A stretch of 64,000 nt of DNA from Procambarus clarkii (GCF_040958095.1 NC_091193.1:36076259-36140258); one strand, 5' to 3'; numbered from the stretch's first letter, positions 10,596-22,046 are shown. Notes: generated from the sequence alone by a model not told the origin. Made by a program: numbers and translations.

Positions 10596-10983
10596 ATGGG
10601 ATATAAAAAAACTATGAATAAAAAATATAAAAATTTTCCTTTTGGAAAATTTAAGAGTAAATTACCATATCGTGTATATAAATCTATATTTTATCATTTA
10701 ACAAAAAAACAAAAAAATAATAATATCAAAGTAGATATAAACAAAAGAGGACTATTAAAAAATAACAAACTATTTGAAATTGATATATATTTCTCAGATT
10801 TACAATTAGGTATAGAAATTCAGGGTCCTACTCATTATATAGACATTGAACAAATTAACAGAGATTTAAAAAAAAAAAAAGTTTAATAATATTGGGATTA
10901 TTTTGTTATATGTAGGATTTAATACTGTAAAGCATGATATACTAACTTGTCTAAATATTATTACTAAAAAGATAATTAGTTAA
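10596..10983 (+). pseudogene. Small PD-(D/E)XK (Vsr/DUF559-like) nuclease, frameshifted in an A run
   Basis: From ATG 10596, 96 codons lead into a long A run near 10868-10880. Beyond it a second frame stays open to TAA 10981-10983. The segment FEIDIYFSDLQLGIEIQG has the D-x(n)-E-x-Q layout and strand pattern of PD-(D/E)XK endonucleases of the Vsr/DUF559/RAP kind, followed by G-P-x-H-Y. After the A run comes a strand-helix stretch with LLYVGFNT, as in the end of that fold. The N-terminus is strongly basic. A role in DNA processing is inferred. The break may be a homopolymer length error. Viral context: it lies 1 kb downstream of the capping-enzyme gene, on the same strand. Confidence 0.45.
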
Positions 10984-11220
10984 AAAATAAGGTATGTAAA
11001 TCAAATCATATATAGATTTTTCAAGGAAATCCGGCTGAGTCGGTCCATTTATCAGCTGGGCAAGTCTATTGTGATGTATATGATGACAGGATGTAAGAGA
11101 GATACCCACGCTGTCTTGTGCATTCTAATAAGGGACGGAGAGGATATATGTCGGTCTGAGCTGGGTTAAGAGTTACTCCAACGCGCATCTTCAGCTAATC
11201 CTCAAAATCATCTCTTGAAG

Positions 11221-11459
11221 GTATTATATGACATTTACATTATTTATATTAAAAAATCATAATCTTGTTATTTACCATTGTATTATATATATATATATTT
11301 CTGAGCTTATAATATACAAAGACCTATTTTTTTTTTCATTTTCAGATAATTATAAAATGATGGTGATGTTAGTGGTATTGTGGGTGTTGGTTGTTGGAAC
11401 TGTTTTCAATCAATCAATCATCGTGGGAGTGTGATTCTTTATTTATGTTTTCTTTTCAG
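11221..11459 (+). other. Candidate leader intron upstream of the PPP1R15-like frame
   Basis: A donor TTGAAG|GTATTA at 11221 and an acceptor GTTTTCTTTTCAG ending at 11459 bracket AT-rich sequence. A second acceptor (TTTTTTTTCATTTTCAG, ending 11345) lies inside. Between the two acceptors is a 25-codon hydrophobic frame (11357..11434) that could be a leader peptide or chance. The 13-base acceptor is identical to that of the zinc-finger gene at 13700-13712. Confidence 0.3.
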
Positions 11460-11496
11460 ACCTGAACCTAAACGTGTACTTGTCAAATAGAGAATA

Positions 11497-11748
11497 ATGG
11501 AGGAGAGAAAAGAAAAAATGAAAAAGGAAGTTCAATTTAATCCACATATAACGATACGATATTTATATGTATGGGCATATGCCTATCAGAAAGCTAGAAT
11601 AGATGGTAAAATGTGGAACACAGCTGCTGCAGATCGGGATCGTTTCAAGATGCGATGTGTGAGCACTTAAAAAATACTAAATGATGCAAGAATATTTGAC
11701 AAGGATCATAGAGAAAAGGTTTATTTAGAGCGAATAAAAGAGATATAG
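11497..11748 (+). pseudogene. PPP1R15 (GADD34/CReP)-like PP1-binding domain, one in-frame stop
   Basis: A short frame from ATG 11497 has the layout of the PPP1R15 C-terminal domain. A K-E-V-Q-F stretch sits where the family has its protein phosphatase 1 docking motif (KVxF). It is followed by VWAYAYQKAR, then an A-x-D-R-x-R-F block, the usual 'W..A...AR.GpW...A.DR.RF..R' pattern. An in-frame TAA (11668-11670) interrupts it; the frame then continues, with an HREKVYLER segment, to TAG at 11746-11748, 83 sense codons plus one stop. The family recruits PP1 to dephosphorylate eIF2alpha and relieve translational arrest. Several large DNA viruses are known to carry such domains. It lies in an exon-like context after a strong acceptor. 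Whether this copy is viral or a host exon cannot be decided here. Confidence 0.45.
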
Positions 11749-11878
11749 AAATTAAATATCCTTTATTTAATTCCTATCTTATAAAATTTAGTAGTATAGA
11801 GGGGGGGGCAAAAACTGGTTGTATCATTTTATTTAAAAGTTAGGTAACCACCTAACACTAGGACAATTTGTCTTAACA

Positions 11879-11989
11879 TTATATTATATTGATCATGTCT
11901 TCGTTATCCATCTGACCATTATTATAACACCAATATATCAACATAATAAATATTAACAAAGCCAAAACTTTGTGAATTTTACACATCAT
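11879..11989 (-). CDS. Short single-span membrane protein, possibly a fragment
   Basis: A 36-residue frame from ATG 11989 has a hydrophobic run (VLALLIFIMLIYWCY) followed by a short acidic tail. The frame is open further upstream to about 12070 with a Ser-rich stretch, so the true protein may have been longer and been cut by the (GA)n tract and the LTR-like insertion just to the right. AT-rich like the virus-like genes. No family. Confidence 0.25.
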   Translation of the reverse strand: MMCKIHKVLALLIFIMLIYWCYNNGQMDNEDMINII

Positions 11990-12275
11990 CTCATTTTCAT
12001 TGATTGATTTACTTCCCACATCTTGTTTGCTAGATGAAGATTGACTTGGAGAAACAAATAATATTTTAAACTAACACTTGGAGAGAGAGAGAGAGAGAGA
12101 GAGAGCAGGTCTAAATAAACCCTTGCTCTTCTTGTTGAGGGCAGTCACCTACTACTCAGGCAGTGTTATTGTGCTGGGTTTTTCTTTGACAAAACACATC
12201 CAAGTGAGCCATCCTCTTCTCTTCCCTTCATTGTAAATATATAATATAGGGTAGGAGAAAAAGAGAGAGAGAGAG
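11990..12275. repeat. AT-rich spacer with (GA)n microsatellites
   Basis: Two GA runs (about 12082-12106 and 12261-12275) flank a pyrimidine-rich spacer. The second forms the left target site of the LTR-like element. No gene supported. Confidence 0.6.
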
Positions 12276-13312
12276 TGTTACGAACCCGGATCCAGCGTCC
12301 GAGCACGGAGTAGTAACGACCGCGCCATCTGTGGGTCAGCTCCCGAAACCCCCGCCAAACGACGACGACACCTGGTGAGGGTGCCGTGTATCAGCTACGA
12401 GGGCCAGTTTCCAGTCCTGTTCAGCACTCTACACCGCCGCCACTGACCTCTGGTGAGGTGGTGCTCCGACGACAGCGCCATCTATGGACTGGATACGTCA
12501 GGTGTTTGTGCCCGAGCCCGTAAGTGAGGTGTTTTAGTGTCCCAGTTATTGATGACGTGTCTGCTTACAGAGCCGACCTGGGACTGCTGTGATGGAAGTG
12601 GAGTCAGTCTACCCGAGGCAGCCAGTCTCCATACCTTGAACCTTGCTGCAGCTGTTGTGAAGTCGTCCCCCCGGAAGAACACTGTGGTGTGTTAGCCTGC
12701 CAGTGGAGTGGCAGTAAAAAGGATTTACCCGGGACCGACTGTTGGAGACGATCATCCACTGGGGTACTGAAGACAGGAGAGTGATTTGTGGTGTCACACG
12801 AGGCTCCTGTCTAGGGCGTTCCCCTTTTATCGTTCGTGGAGTGGCCGTACCAGCCTTGTTGGCTCAGAACCTGCCAGCAGACCAGCTGGACGTGTGGTTG
12901 ACGGCCTCCACGGCGGTGCCCCCAGTGGACCTGTGTTTTGGCTGACCTGTGGCCAGGGTAGGCTCAACTTCTTTGGAGAATTCGTTGTGAGGCCACGAAG
13001 AAAGCACCAAGGACTCGGCACCGAGAGTTATGGCACCAGCGTCTTCAGCAGAAGACATCGATTGTGGATTAATCCCCTTGTAAAGTGTTAATACCTCTCC
13101 CCCTTGTGCACTCTTTTATTTTATATATTTAATCGGTGATGGTGTTAATTATAATATTAAGTTCTTAACTTTCTTTCCCTACTCCCTTTTAAGTTACTTG
13201 CGTCACGGATCTCATCCCTTGATAGCCACTACTGGCTTGGGAACGGATACATATATCTTCCTCTAACAACATCAGAGTAAGAACCCCGTTGCGTCCCGAG
13301 AGGGCCGTAACA
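12276..13312 (+). mobile_element. LTR-like element (probable solo LTR), copy 1, TSD GAGAG
   Basis: A 1037-bp GC-rich unit begins TGTTACGAACCCGG and ends GGCCGTAACA. Its ends are the TG...CA type with a 7-bp inverted match (TGTTACG/CGTAACA), and it is flanked by 5-bp direct repeats GAGAG (12271-12275 and 13313-13317). A nearly identical copy lies inverted at 62105-63140 with its own 5-bp duplication. TG...CA ends, 5-bp duplication and no internal proteins fit a solo LTR of a Ty3-like retrotransposon. A short-TIR DNA element is the alternative. Open frames inside are GC-driven and not gene-like. Confidence 0.75.
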
Positions 13313-13440
13313 GAGAGAGAAAAATATATTCTCAAATGGTTATTGATCAGTTAAATAATTACAAAAACATAATGAAAAATACGTCACAAATAACTGAGTA
13401 ACTATAGCCTCTCAAGTCTGTATCAGTCTGACTGGATTGG

Positions 13441-13450
13441 TATATAAAAG
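13441..13450 (+). promoter_or_regulatory. TATA box of the zinc-finger gene
   Basis: TATATAAAAG. A transcribed leader probably starts about 30 bases downstream and ends at the donor ATAC|GTATGT (GT at 13583-13584). The leader intron ends at GTTTTCTTTTCAG (13700-13712), and the ATG follows at 13739. Confidence 0.5.
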
Positions 13451-13712
13451 AGTTTGCCAGGCTATGCAAATCATTACAGGTTCGCCATACTTCATGGACA
13501 CTTCATTCTGAGTAGTAAAACAACAATCACACAATCTAAAGCACATTCAACATTTAATGTTTCTTCAACCTCAACCTCATACGTATGTTGTATAATTTAC
13601 TTAAGTCTATTATAACAAAAGTATATCATATTACTATAATGTAATAAGAGTCAATGTATATATTATAAATCAGAATAATTATATAAATTAATTAATTTTG
13701 TTTTCTTTTCAG

Positions 13713-14329
13713 GTGGAAGTGAGATAATTCTCTTAGAGATGTCACTTGATCAAACAAAAACCCATACAACAAACAACTTTTTTTTATGTGATGTATGTGG
13801 AAAAAAATATAGTACAATAAGAACACTAACAGTCCATTTCACAACTCATACAAAGAAGACTATCCTTTTTACAATTTATACCGGTAAAACTCCAAAGTGC
13901 AGTGAATGTGAAAAAACAAACTAACAACACATTAGAGAAAAATGGTTTTCATGTGAAGTATGTAGAAAAAAATTCATTAAAAAATGCGACTTGACTAGAC
14001 ATATGGGAACACACAGAGTAAAACGGTTAAAATGTCAATTGTGTGGGAATAGATTTAGGGATGAATATAACTTGACCCAACATTTGAAATCAATCCACAT
14101 GATTCAGCCTTTGAAAACAAACAGTGAAAAAAAATATGATATATGTGGAAACAAACAGCAAATCAGTCCCAAATCTTTAAACAACTTTTTTACTTGTTTT
14201 GAATGTGGAACTGTATTTAAAAGCATAACCAGCCTGGATGAACATTTGTTGGAACAGTTTACCAAAGATATATCAGCTTTAGATTTGATAACTCCAGACA
14301 TTCATTTTCAGACGTTTTTTGAAAACTAA
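13713..14329 (+). pseudogene. C2H2 zinc-finger protein, leader-spliced, one in-frame stop
   Basis: Exon 2 starts after the acceptor at 13712, with an ATG at 13739. The frame encodes a C2H2 finger (CDVCGKKYST..., then HFTTH), a second incomplete one (CSECEK) and then TAA at 13922-13924. The same frame resumes with three further fingers (CEVCRKKF...H-MGTH; CQLCGNRF...H-KSIH; CFECGTVF...) to TAA 14327-14329. The stop truncates the product after the first finger. Tandem C2H2 fingers usually bind DNA. A ~35-base piece of the last part (CCAAATCTTTAAACAAC...) is repeated at about 14350. A host-derived gene or an accessory gene captured by the virus are both possible. Confidence 0.6.
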
Positions 14330-14635
14330 TAAGTGTATTGGAACATTGACCAAATCTTTAAACAACTTTTTTACTTGTTTCTGGTGGTAACTGGCACCTC
14401 AAAGAACATATAAAAGGAGTAGAAATATTAATGAGATTATTAATTCTGTCGGAGTGAGAGTAAACACAGATATATATCTCTCCTACCTGAACTTCTTTTC
14501 TATTACCACCACATTTTCTTGGCATATATCATGTCAGAAGAACAATACGTAAACTTGTTAAGGTTCATTTTGGATCTACACTAGCTGCTGGATATGACTT
14601 GTACAGGTATAGTTGGAATTTACTTTTTTTTTAAT

Positions 14636-14690
<55 letters not shown>

Positions 14691-15183
14691 TGCATATACA
14701 AGAATGTACATAAGGAATGTGAGGATACAAATATGGTAATTACAGTCTTGTAAAGCCACTAGCACGCGCAGCGTTTCGGGCAGGTCCTTAATCTAAGAAA
14801 ATTTTAAGGAGGTAAATACATGCAAAATTTATAGAAAAAAAAATGATAACAGATTACATGAAATGAAAAAAAAAAGAAGATGAGAGAAAATTGTAGGTAC
14901 AGTATATTAAAGCACATAGGTAGCTAAGATTGATTGCAATGACAGCTTAAAATGGTAGTTGACAACAAATTGGTAGGTACAATACAGCAGAAACAATATA
15001 AGATTGATTGCAATGACAGCTTGAATGGTAGTTGACAAAAATTGGTAGTCACAATACAGCATATGGCTAGCACATAAAAGAAGACAGCAATGAACACAAT
15101 GATAAGGTTGTTTGATATTACATAAAAATTAGGAGATTGGGTAACACTAGGTACAGAGCAAATTTAAAGCTCAGTGTAGGAAA

Positions 15184-18116
15184 CTAAGAAGATGAAGTTA
15201 GGTACTTTTTGGTTTTGCTTTTAAATAAGGCAAAAGTTTTACAGTTTTTCAATTCACTAGGGAGTGAGTTCCATAGACTAGGTCCCTTAATTTGCATAGA
15301 GTGTTTACACAGATTAAGTTTGACCCTGGGGATATCAAAGAGATATTTATTTCTGGTGTGGTGATAATGGGTCCTATTACATCTGTCCAGGGAGAGTTTC
15401 AGAGCATGGTTTGCATTTAAGAACAGGGTTTTGCAAATGTAGTTGACACAAGAGAATGTGTGGAGGGAGTTAATATTTAGCAAGTTTAGGGATTTAAACA
15501 AGGGAGCTGAGTGTTGTCTGAAAGCAGAGTTAGTTATAATTCTGATAGCAGATTTTTGCTGTGTGATGATGGGCTTAAGGTGGTTTGCAGTGGTAGACCC
15601 CCATGCACAGATACCATAATTAAGATAGGGGTAGATTAGTGCATAATATAGTGAGAGGAGAGCAGAGTTAGGAACATAATATCTGATTTTGGAGAGTATA
15701 CCAACTCTCTTAGAGACTTTCTTAGTTATGTGTTGAATGTGGGTGCTGAAGTTGAGTCTCTTGTCTAGGAATAGGCCAAGAAACTTGCCATCATTTTTAT
15801 TACTGATGTTAATGTTGTCTATCTGTAGCTGAATTGCATTTGATGATTTGCTTCCAAATAAGATGTAGTAAGTCTTTTCGATGTTTAATGTTAGTTTGTT
15901 CGTTGACATCCATAAGTGGACTTTTTTTAATTCATTATTCACAACATTATTTAGTGTATGTGGGTTGAGGTTTGAGTAGATAAGGGTAGTATCGTCAGCA
16001 AACATTATAGGTTTGAGAATATTAGAGACATTAGGCAGATCGTTTATATATATAAGAAATAGAAGAGGTCCTAAGATGCTGCCCTGTGGCACTCCAACGG
16101 TAATTGGTAGAGTGGAAGAAGTTGTATCATTGATGGTTACATATTGGTGCCTGTCACTAAGATAGGATCGGATGTAGTCAAGGGCAAGGCCTCGGATTCC
16201 ATAATGCTGGAGTTTAAGTAAGAGGTAGTTGTGATTAACAGTATCAAAGGCTTTTCTTAGGTCAATGAAGAGTCCAATCGGAAACTCATTTTTGTCAAGG
16301 GCTGAGTAGATAATGTCAAAGAGACTAATGATTGCATCATTGGTGCTCTTTTGGGACCGGAAGCCAAACTGGCAGGGGCTGAGTATGTCGAATTTTACGA
16401 GGTAGGAATAGAGCTGTTTGTAAATAATTTTTTCAAATATTTTTGATAGAGTGGGTAGATTTGATATTGGTCTATAATTGTTTATGTCCGCCGGATTGCC
16501 TCCTTTATGGACTGGCGTTACTCTTGCTTTTTTGAGGATATCAGGGAAGGTGTGATACTCTATAGATTTGTTGAACAGTAGTGCTATGGGTGGGGCAAGG
16601 GCATGGGAGGCTCTCTTGTACACAATGGACGGAATTTCACTGGTGTTCCCTGCCTTGGTTTTTAGAGAATGTATGATGGACACAACATCTGCCGGGCTGA
16701 TTGGTGAAAGGAGAAGAGAGTTTGGATAGCTGCCTGAGAGATATGTGTCTGAGTCTGTGGGATTTTACTGGCAAGATTAGCACCAACCGATGAAAAGAAA
16801 CTATTAAATTCATTTGCCATTTCTAAATCAGTTGACGGTATATCCCCATCCTTGTAGAGTTTTATTTGGTTATGTGAGTGTTGTTTAGTTCCTAGGATAC
16901 TAGAGATAGTTTTCCAAGTGCTTTTCATGTTGCCTTTTGCTTCATTGAATCTATTCACATAATATGCAAGTTTTGCCTTTCTTATGATACTGGTAAGCAT
17001 TGATGAGTACCTTTTAGCTACTTCCTTTGAAACTAGGCCAATCCTAACTTTCTTTTCATATTCATGTTTCTTGTTGATTGAGTTGAGAATGCCACTTGTG
17101 AGCCATGGATTGTTTAATCTTTTATCAGTTACTTGCTTGGTAAGAAGGGGACAATGAAGGTTGTAGAGGCTTAGAGTTTTGGAGATGAAGAGGTTAGCTA
17201 ATGAATTTATATCATGGGTATTATTGAATTCAGAATCCCAGTTAATATTGTAAAGTGCCTCTGTAAGATTGTCTAAAGCTGATTCACTGTGTAGCCTAAA
17301 TGAAAGTTTCTTGCTTTTTGGTGGTGTTATGTCCATGTTCGCTATGAGAAAGGTAGGATAGTGGTCAGTTGTTCTGTCGTAGATTATACCAGATACAAGG
17401 GGAGCTGTTATGTTCGTCCATATGTGGTCCAAGGTAGTGGCTGATGTTTGAGTGACTCGGGTAGGTTTGGTGATTGTGGGGATTAGCATACAGGAGTTCA
17501 TGCTGTTAAGGAAATAGTCAACTTGAGAGCAATTTTGTTGACCCAGGTCAATATTAAAATCTCCTCCCAGAATGATGTGGTTTTTGTTGAGATTGTTGTT
17601 TATAATAAGATTCCTTAGGTTGTCTGAGAAAGAAGCTATGTTAGTATTGGGAAATCTATAGATGGCTCCAATAGTCAAAGAGGATTTAAGGGATTTAATT
17701 GTAAACTGAGCAAAAGTATATTCACAGTAGTCATCTCTGTCACTAATAACACTGTTGCAGATAAATGTATCTCGGTAATATATAGCTGTGCCACCACTTT
17801 TTTTATTAGGCCTACAGTTATGAATGGCTTTATAACCAGCTAAGTTGTAGAGTTGGGTATAGTCTTTATTTAGCCAAGTTTCTGTTAAAATAATGAACGA
17901 TAGGTTAGTACCTATTGCTGTGAGTAATGCATTTAAATCGTCAAAATGTTTACCAAGTGATCTAACATTTTGGTTATAAACTGATAGACAGGTGCTATTT
18001 TGAAGTTTGTTTTTAGCCTGGTGTGCTGTGAAATACTTGCAATAATGATGATCAATGTGCTGGTTGGTGTAGATATGAGACAGAAGATTTTGATCAGGAT
18101 CAATATCAGTGTGCAT
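15184..18116 (-). pseudogene. LINE ORF2: endonuclease-reverse transcriptase, one frameshift
   Basis: From ATG 18116 the frame encodes an apurinic-type endonuclease (SVYNQNVRSLGKHFDDL start, TETWL, GGDFNI, then the TTDHYPT site). It shifts frame around 16662-16683 and continues through the reverse transcriptase with DLRKAFDTVNH, GVPQGSILGPLLF and the catalytic FADDT, ending TAG near 15184. Apart from the single shift it is complete. Catalytic motifs are intact, so the copy is fairly young. Confidence 0.85.
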
Positions 18117-18568
18117 AGGGATGCAGAGGGATCACGATACAAGATACACGATAAAGCAAAACACAAGAATAAAAGCAAATACAATAAAATAGTAACAATT
18201 TAGAAGTAAAATAAAGATCCAATAGATAGCCAGGGAGGACACAGAAGTTACATAAAATAAAAAACAAAAAATCAGTAGAGACTGACAATATAAATGTAAA
18301 ATAAAAAATAATAAGAAAAATAATAATCATAAAAAAAATGATCTTTAAGATAATTAGCTTAGTAATGGTTAATTAACAGGATAATAAAAAGCCCTAGGTT
18401 TAGTGACAAGGGGATTAACTAAGAACAAATAATTAAGAGTATAAAACAGGCAAAGATGACAAACAAAAAAGAAATAAAAAGATAAAAATAAAAATAAACA
18501 CCTTTGGAAAGGAAAGGCAGAGCTTAAGTACACTTTGGTTGTATGTGAGACTACAAATTATGTTCTGG

Positions 18569-18886
18569 TTATTCAGCTGATATCCCACAGTCATCCAGGA
18601 AAGAAGTGAGGTGTGCTTCAGTGGTTATGACATAAGTTTTTCCAGAGTCAGTCTTCCTAGCTATTATTTTACCATCGCGCACAAAACAATGTTTAATAGC
18701 AGTGGATCTATTGCGAATTCCACGTAGTTTAAATAAGAGATTTTGTCTGAATCTGGTAAGACATTCGTTCACATAAACATTGGATTTCATAGCGACTGCA
18801 GTAGTGATAAGGTCTGACTTGCGGGAGCAGCTATCTAACTTCACCCTTATCTTTCTGTTGTTTGTACCAGATGATTTGGTACCCAC
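18569..18886 (-). pseudogene. LINE ORF1 C-terminal fragment
   Basis: Encodes the last ~105 residues of ORF1 (VGTKSSGTNNRK..., VYVNECLT, CFVRDGKIIARK..., ending DDCGISAE). This matches the ORF1 end of the 21761-26896 copy. The N-terminal half, including the coiled coil, is lost to 5' truncation. Homology appears to reach about 18927. Confidence 0.75.
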
Positions 18887-19556
18887 TCTATAAGCTGACT
18901 TAATGTCTCTTGCTTCGATTGAATATGTGATTTATGACTTATTTATATTTAAATATATTTTAATTACCATATATATTTTAATTAACAATCTACCTTTTGC
19001 TTCAGTGCTGCCTACGATGTTACTGTGCCAGCACAAGGAAAAGGTGTAATCAAGATAGATATTCAAGTAAAAGTACCAGAAGGTTGTTATGAAGAATAGC
19101 TCCAAGATCTGGTCTTACTTTTTTTTTTTTTTTTTAATCACATTGATGTTAGGGGTGGTGTCATTGAAAGTGAAATGTTTCTGTGGTTCTCTTCAATTAT
19201 TCTAAAGTAGATTTTATTGTGAAAAAGAGAGATCGATTTTCACAACTAATTTGTGAACGAATATTTATTCCTAATTTGTTAGAGGAAGTTTAGGACATTG
19301 AGCATACCAAATGCCCCTGTGCCGCAAACCTTTTTTTTTTTTTGAATCAACAGAAATTAGTAGTAGTAGTAGTAATCAAACAACTAGCTAAATATACAGT
19401 GTGAATTAGTGATTCTCAACGATTACAGTGATAAGTGTGAGTAACTTATGTGGTGATGAAATGACTGAGGCGGTCTGCCTAAGGAGGCGGTTGTTATTTC
19501 CTAAAACATGCCTACTGAACTTCAATGAAAAGATGGTGTAGACTGTACGTTTAGCT

Positions 19557-20087
19557 ATGGAGTATCCAGATTTTAAACCAGTGTTCAAGGAGGGTCAGGG
19601 TCTTCATCAGCCATATATCACAGTTGGAACAGAAGAGGCCGTTAAACATTTAACTACAGATGGCTTTCAGAATATTGTGATGGTTGTTCCAGAAGAAGGT
19701 ATTTTCACAAAGGTCATACTTTTCAAATACCCAACTTACTTAGTTCCCGATCATCTCCTTTACAATGACAGTGTTGTTTGGGTAAAGAGAAACATTGTTC
19801 ATTATAAAAAACAAAGTCAGGTTATAGCTTTAATAAAAGGTGAGGCTCCTAAAAAAAATTTTGTACAAGGACTAGGCTATAGAAAAGTTTCAAAATACCA
19901 AGAGAAGCCAAAATTATGCCTGAAGTGTTATTATTGGGGGCATTTGGTTTGGAAATGTCAGTATGACCCCAGGTGTAAGTACTGTGGTAATAAACATGAC
20001 TCTAAAGAGTGTACAAAGAAAAAAAATTTCCATTTTGTTGTAATTGTAGAGGTAAGCATACTCCTTGGTCTTATCTATGCCCCATGA
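19557..20087 (+). pseudogene. gag-like ORF1 with zinc knuckles
   Basis: The frame starts at ATG 19557. Its C-terminal part has two CCHC knuckles (CLKCYYWGHLVWKC and CKYCGNKHDSKEC). A third knuckle (CCNCRGKHTPW...) is readable only in another frame just beyond an A run near 20020, so the ORF is frameshifted there. Nucleic-acid-binding structural protein of the I-like LINE. Confidence 0.7.
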
Positions 20088-20513
20088 ATCCTACAAATGC
20101 TGTTGCAGGGGGTGGTATTCTGCCAGCTAAGGGGAAACAAACTAGCTAGGCCCACACAACTGAAAGTCCTAAAGTCCTGTAGTATACAAATGTAACCTAA
20201 TTACTACTATTATATTGAATTTTTTGTAGTAACTTTACTAAACTAATCTATGCCTTTGAGATATATATGTATTTATGTAAGCATCTTTCCCATTCAAAAC
20301 AATATATAATTAACAAATTACAATGTTCGATAATTAAAGAAGGATAATTGGATTAATAAAAGAAAACAAATTAAAATAAATATTTTTTTTTAGGGATATA
20401 AAAGAGGATGTTCTCCTGTTCAATTCACTTGACACAGATGTCAGTAGCATATTATATACCTTGGGCAAAAGTTTATGTTGTGACCACCGGGCACACTGAT
20501 TACCTTTGTCAAC

Positions 20514-21851
20514 ATGAACAATTTGAGAAAGAATGAGTCAAATAAAAGAAGAAGGTGGTTATCACACAGACGAGATATGAAGCCAATCTTCATAGACAGG
20601 ATGAATGACTGGTTCAGGGAATACCAAATCCCAGAAGATATTGATACATTTGTTGATGACCTTAATCACCAAATTGAAAGTTGTCTTAGAATTCAGCGCC
20701 GTACGCCTCGGCGAAGACCCCCTCGGAAGAAAATGCCTCGAGGCAAAGATCCACAGAGTAAAGCTGAAGAATTAATTCACATGTGGAGTAAGGCAGCATC
20801 CTCCTCCTCCCTCTCAACGGAAATCGTCATGGAACAGCTCCTGCTACAGAATGACAGAAGAACTAGAATAGCGAGAGCACAGTCTAGTGAGGACGAATAT
20901 GGAGAACCTATCACAGCCCAGGAAGTAAGGGCGGCTGTTAAGAGAGGTAAAATTACAGCACCTGGTGAGGATGGCATTACCTACGACATACTTAATGCAC
21001 TGTGTGAAGTGTCTGGGAATCCACTACTCCTATTGTTTAACAAATCATTCCTAAATGGAGTTCTGCCCACACAATGGAAACACGCCAAAATTGTTCCCAT
21101 ACCAAAACCCAATGACCCTGGTAATTACAGATCTATCAGTCTCGTGTCATGTACTTGCAATTACCTGGTTAATGACACGGCTAGGTACTCTGTATTTGTT
21201 GACATAAAAGGAGCCTTCGACAAAGCCCAGGGAATTGCGATCCTGGACGAGCTTGCATGTATGGGTGTCAAGGGGAGACTCATGAAATGGATTGAAGACT
21301 ACCTCACAGGGAGGAAAGCTAAGGTCTACTTCAATGGAGCAATCTCAAGAACAATGAATATGGAACTCGGGACCCCCCAAGGAGGAGTCTTAAGCCCTAC
21401 ACTATTCAATGTACTTATGAATGCAATTGCCAATATTGATTTTCCTGAAGGAACACAACTAGTGGGATATGCAGATGATGTCCTAATACAAGCTCCCACC
21501 TTTGATAAAATAAAACAGGCCATTGAACTCCTTGGAAGGAAATGTATTGAGCTCGGTTTCACTCTCTCCACAAACAAGACAAAAGCATACTCCCATCGCA
21601 AGCGGAGAGAAAATGAAGAACTGCAAATTAATGGTGTAACACTTGAATGGGTTGACCACTATCGGTACCTTGGCGTCACCGTCGGCTCAAACAAGGGAAA
21701 GAAAGAGGAGCTCAATCAAATCATAGGAACATGCAAAAGTCGACTCAGGGAACTAAAACGGTCAACGAACGAACGTCAACAACACCTGTCGGCCCTGCCC
21801 TCCCTCCTCATTTATCAGCTGATCCTTGAGCTCTCGGCTACCAACAAATGA
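20514..21851 (+). pseudogene. Reverse transcriptase of the I-like LINE, internally deleted and 3' interrupted
   Basis: Encodes TAPGEDGITYDIL, PNDPGNYRSISLVSC, then a jump consistent with a deletion of roughly 100 residues, then VDIKGAFDKA, GTPQGGVLSPTLFN and catalytic YADDV. The last ~30 residues (after about 21760) belong to the inserted LINE, not to this protein. The endonuclease expected upstream is absent, apart from a possible remnant near 20490. Confidence 0.75.
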
Positions 21852-22046
21852 TGTAGCATCACCCGAAGGCAGCTAAGTACACAGTGACCTAAATGTGATT
21901 GAAAAAACCAACAAGACCAACCCGTAATTCTCTCATTTCGACCTCATTAGTGTTGCTCCCTGGAGCTAAGAAGCTGTACCCGACGGTCACTGCTGCCTAT
22001 CAACGAGTCTTCCCTATTTGTTCCTGCCTACATTTATCCTGCAATC

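Larger units (their letters stand above)
14626..18930 (-). mobile_element. 5'-truncated non-LTR retrotransposon with (TTTA)n tail
   Basis: On the minus strand the element starts inside ORF1 (near 18927), runs through an endonuclease-reverse transcriptase frame and ends in a (TAAA/TTTA)n tract (14636-14691). It is the same family as the full-length copy at 21761-26896, with the same ORF1 C-terminus, ORF2 start and tail type. It sits in the intron of the dUTPase pseudogene, opposite in direction. Confidence 0.85.
14531..19361 (+). pseudogene. dut: dUTPase (deoxyuridine triphosphatase), spliced, decayed; intron holds a LINE
   Basis: Exon 1 (about 14531-14606) ends in a frame reading LAAGYDLY, which is dUTPase motif 1, at the donor ACAG|GTATAG. 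Exon 2 starts at 19006 after TTTTGCTTCAG and continues the fold (AAYDVTVPAQGKGV). The intron is in phase 2 and cuts the serine codon after DLY, so both splice sites and phase agree with the family. Exon 2 then shows motif 2 (RIAPRSGL) displaced by a one-base shift, an HIDVRGGVI stretch for motif 3, further frameshifts and stops, and a remnant of the Gly-rich motif 5 near 19340. The ATG at 14531 is out of frame with motif 1. A 5'-truncated LINE fills most of the intron. A working enzyme would hydrolyse dUTP to dUMP. The gene is dead here. Large DNA viruses often carry dut, but the intron suggests host descent. Confidence 0.75.

Noticed and set aside
12482..13091. GC-rich frames of 60-100 codons inside the LTR-like element
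   Set aside because: Several overlap in different frames on both strands and match only the other copy of the same element; no retrotransposon protein motif.
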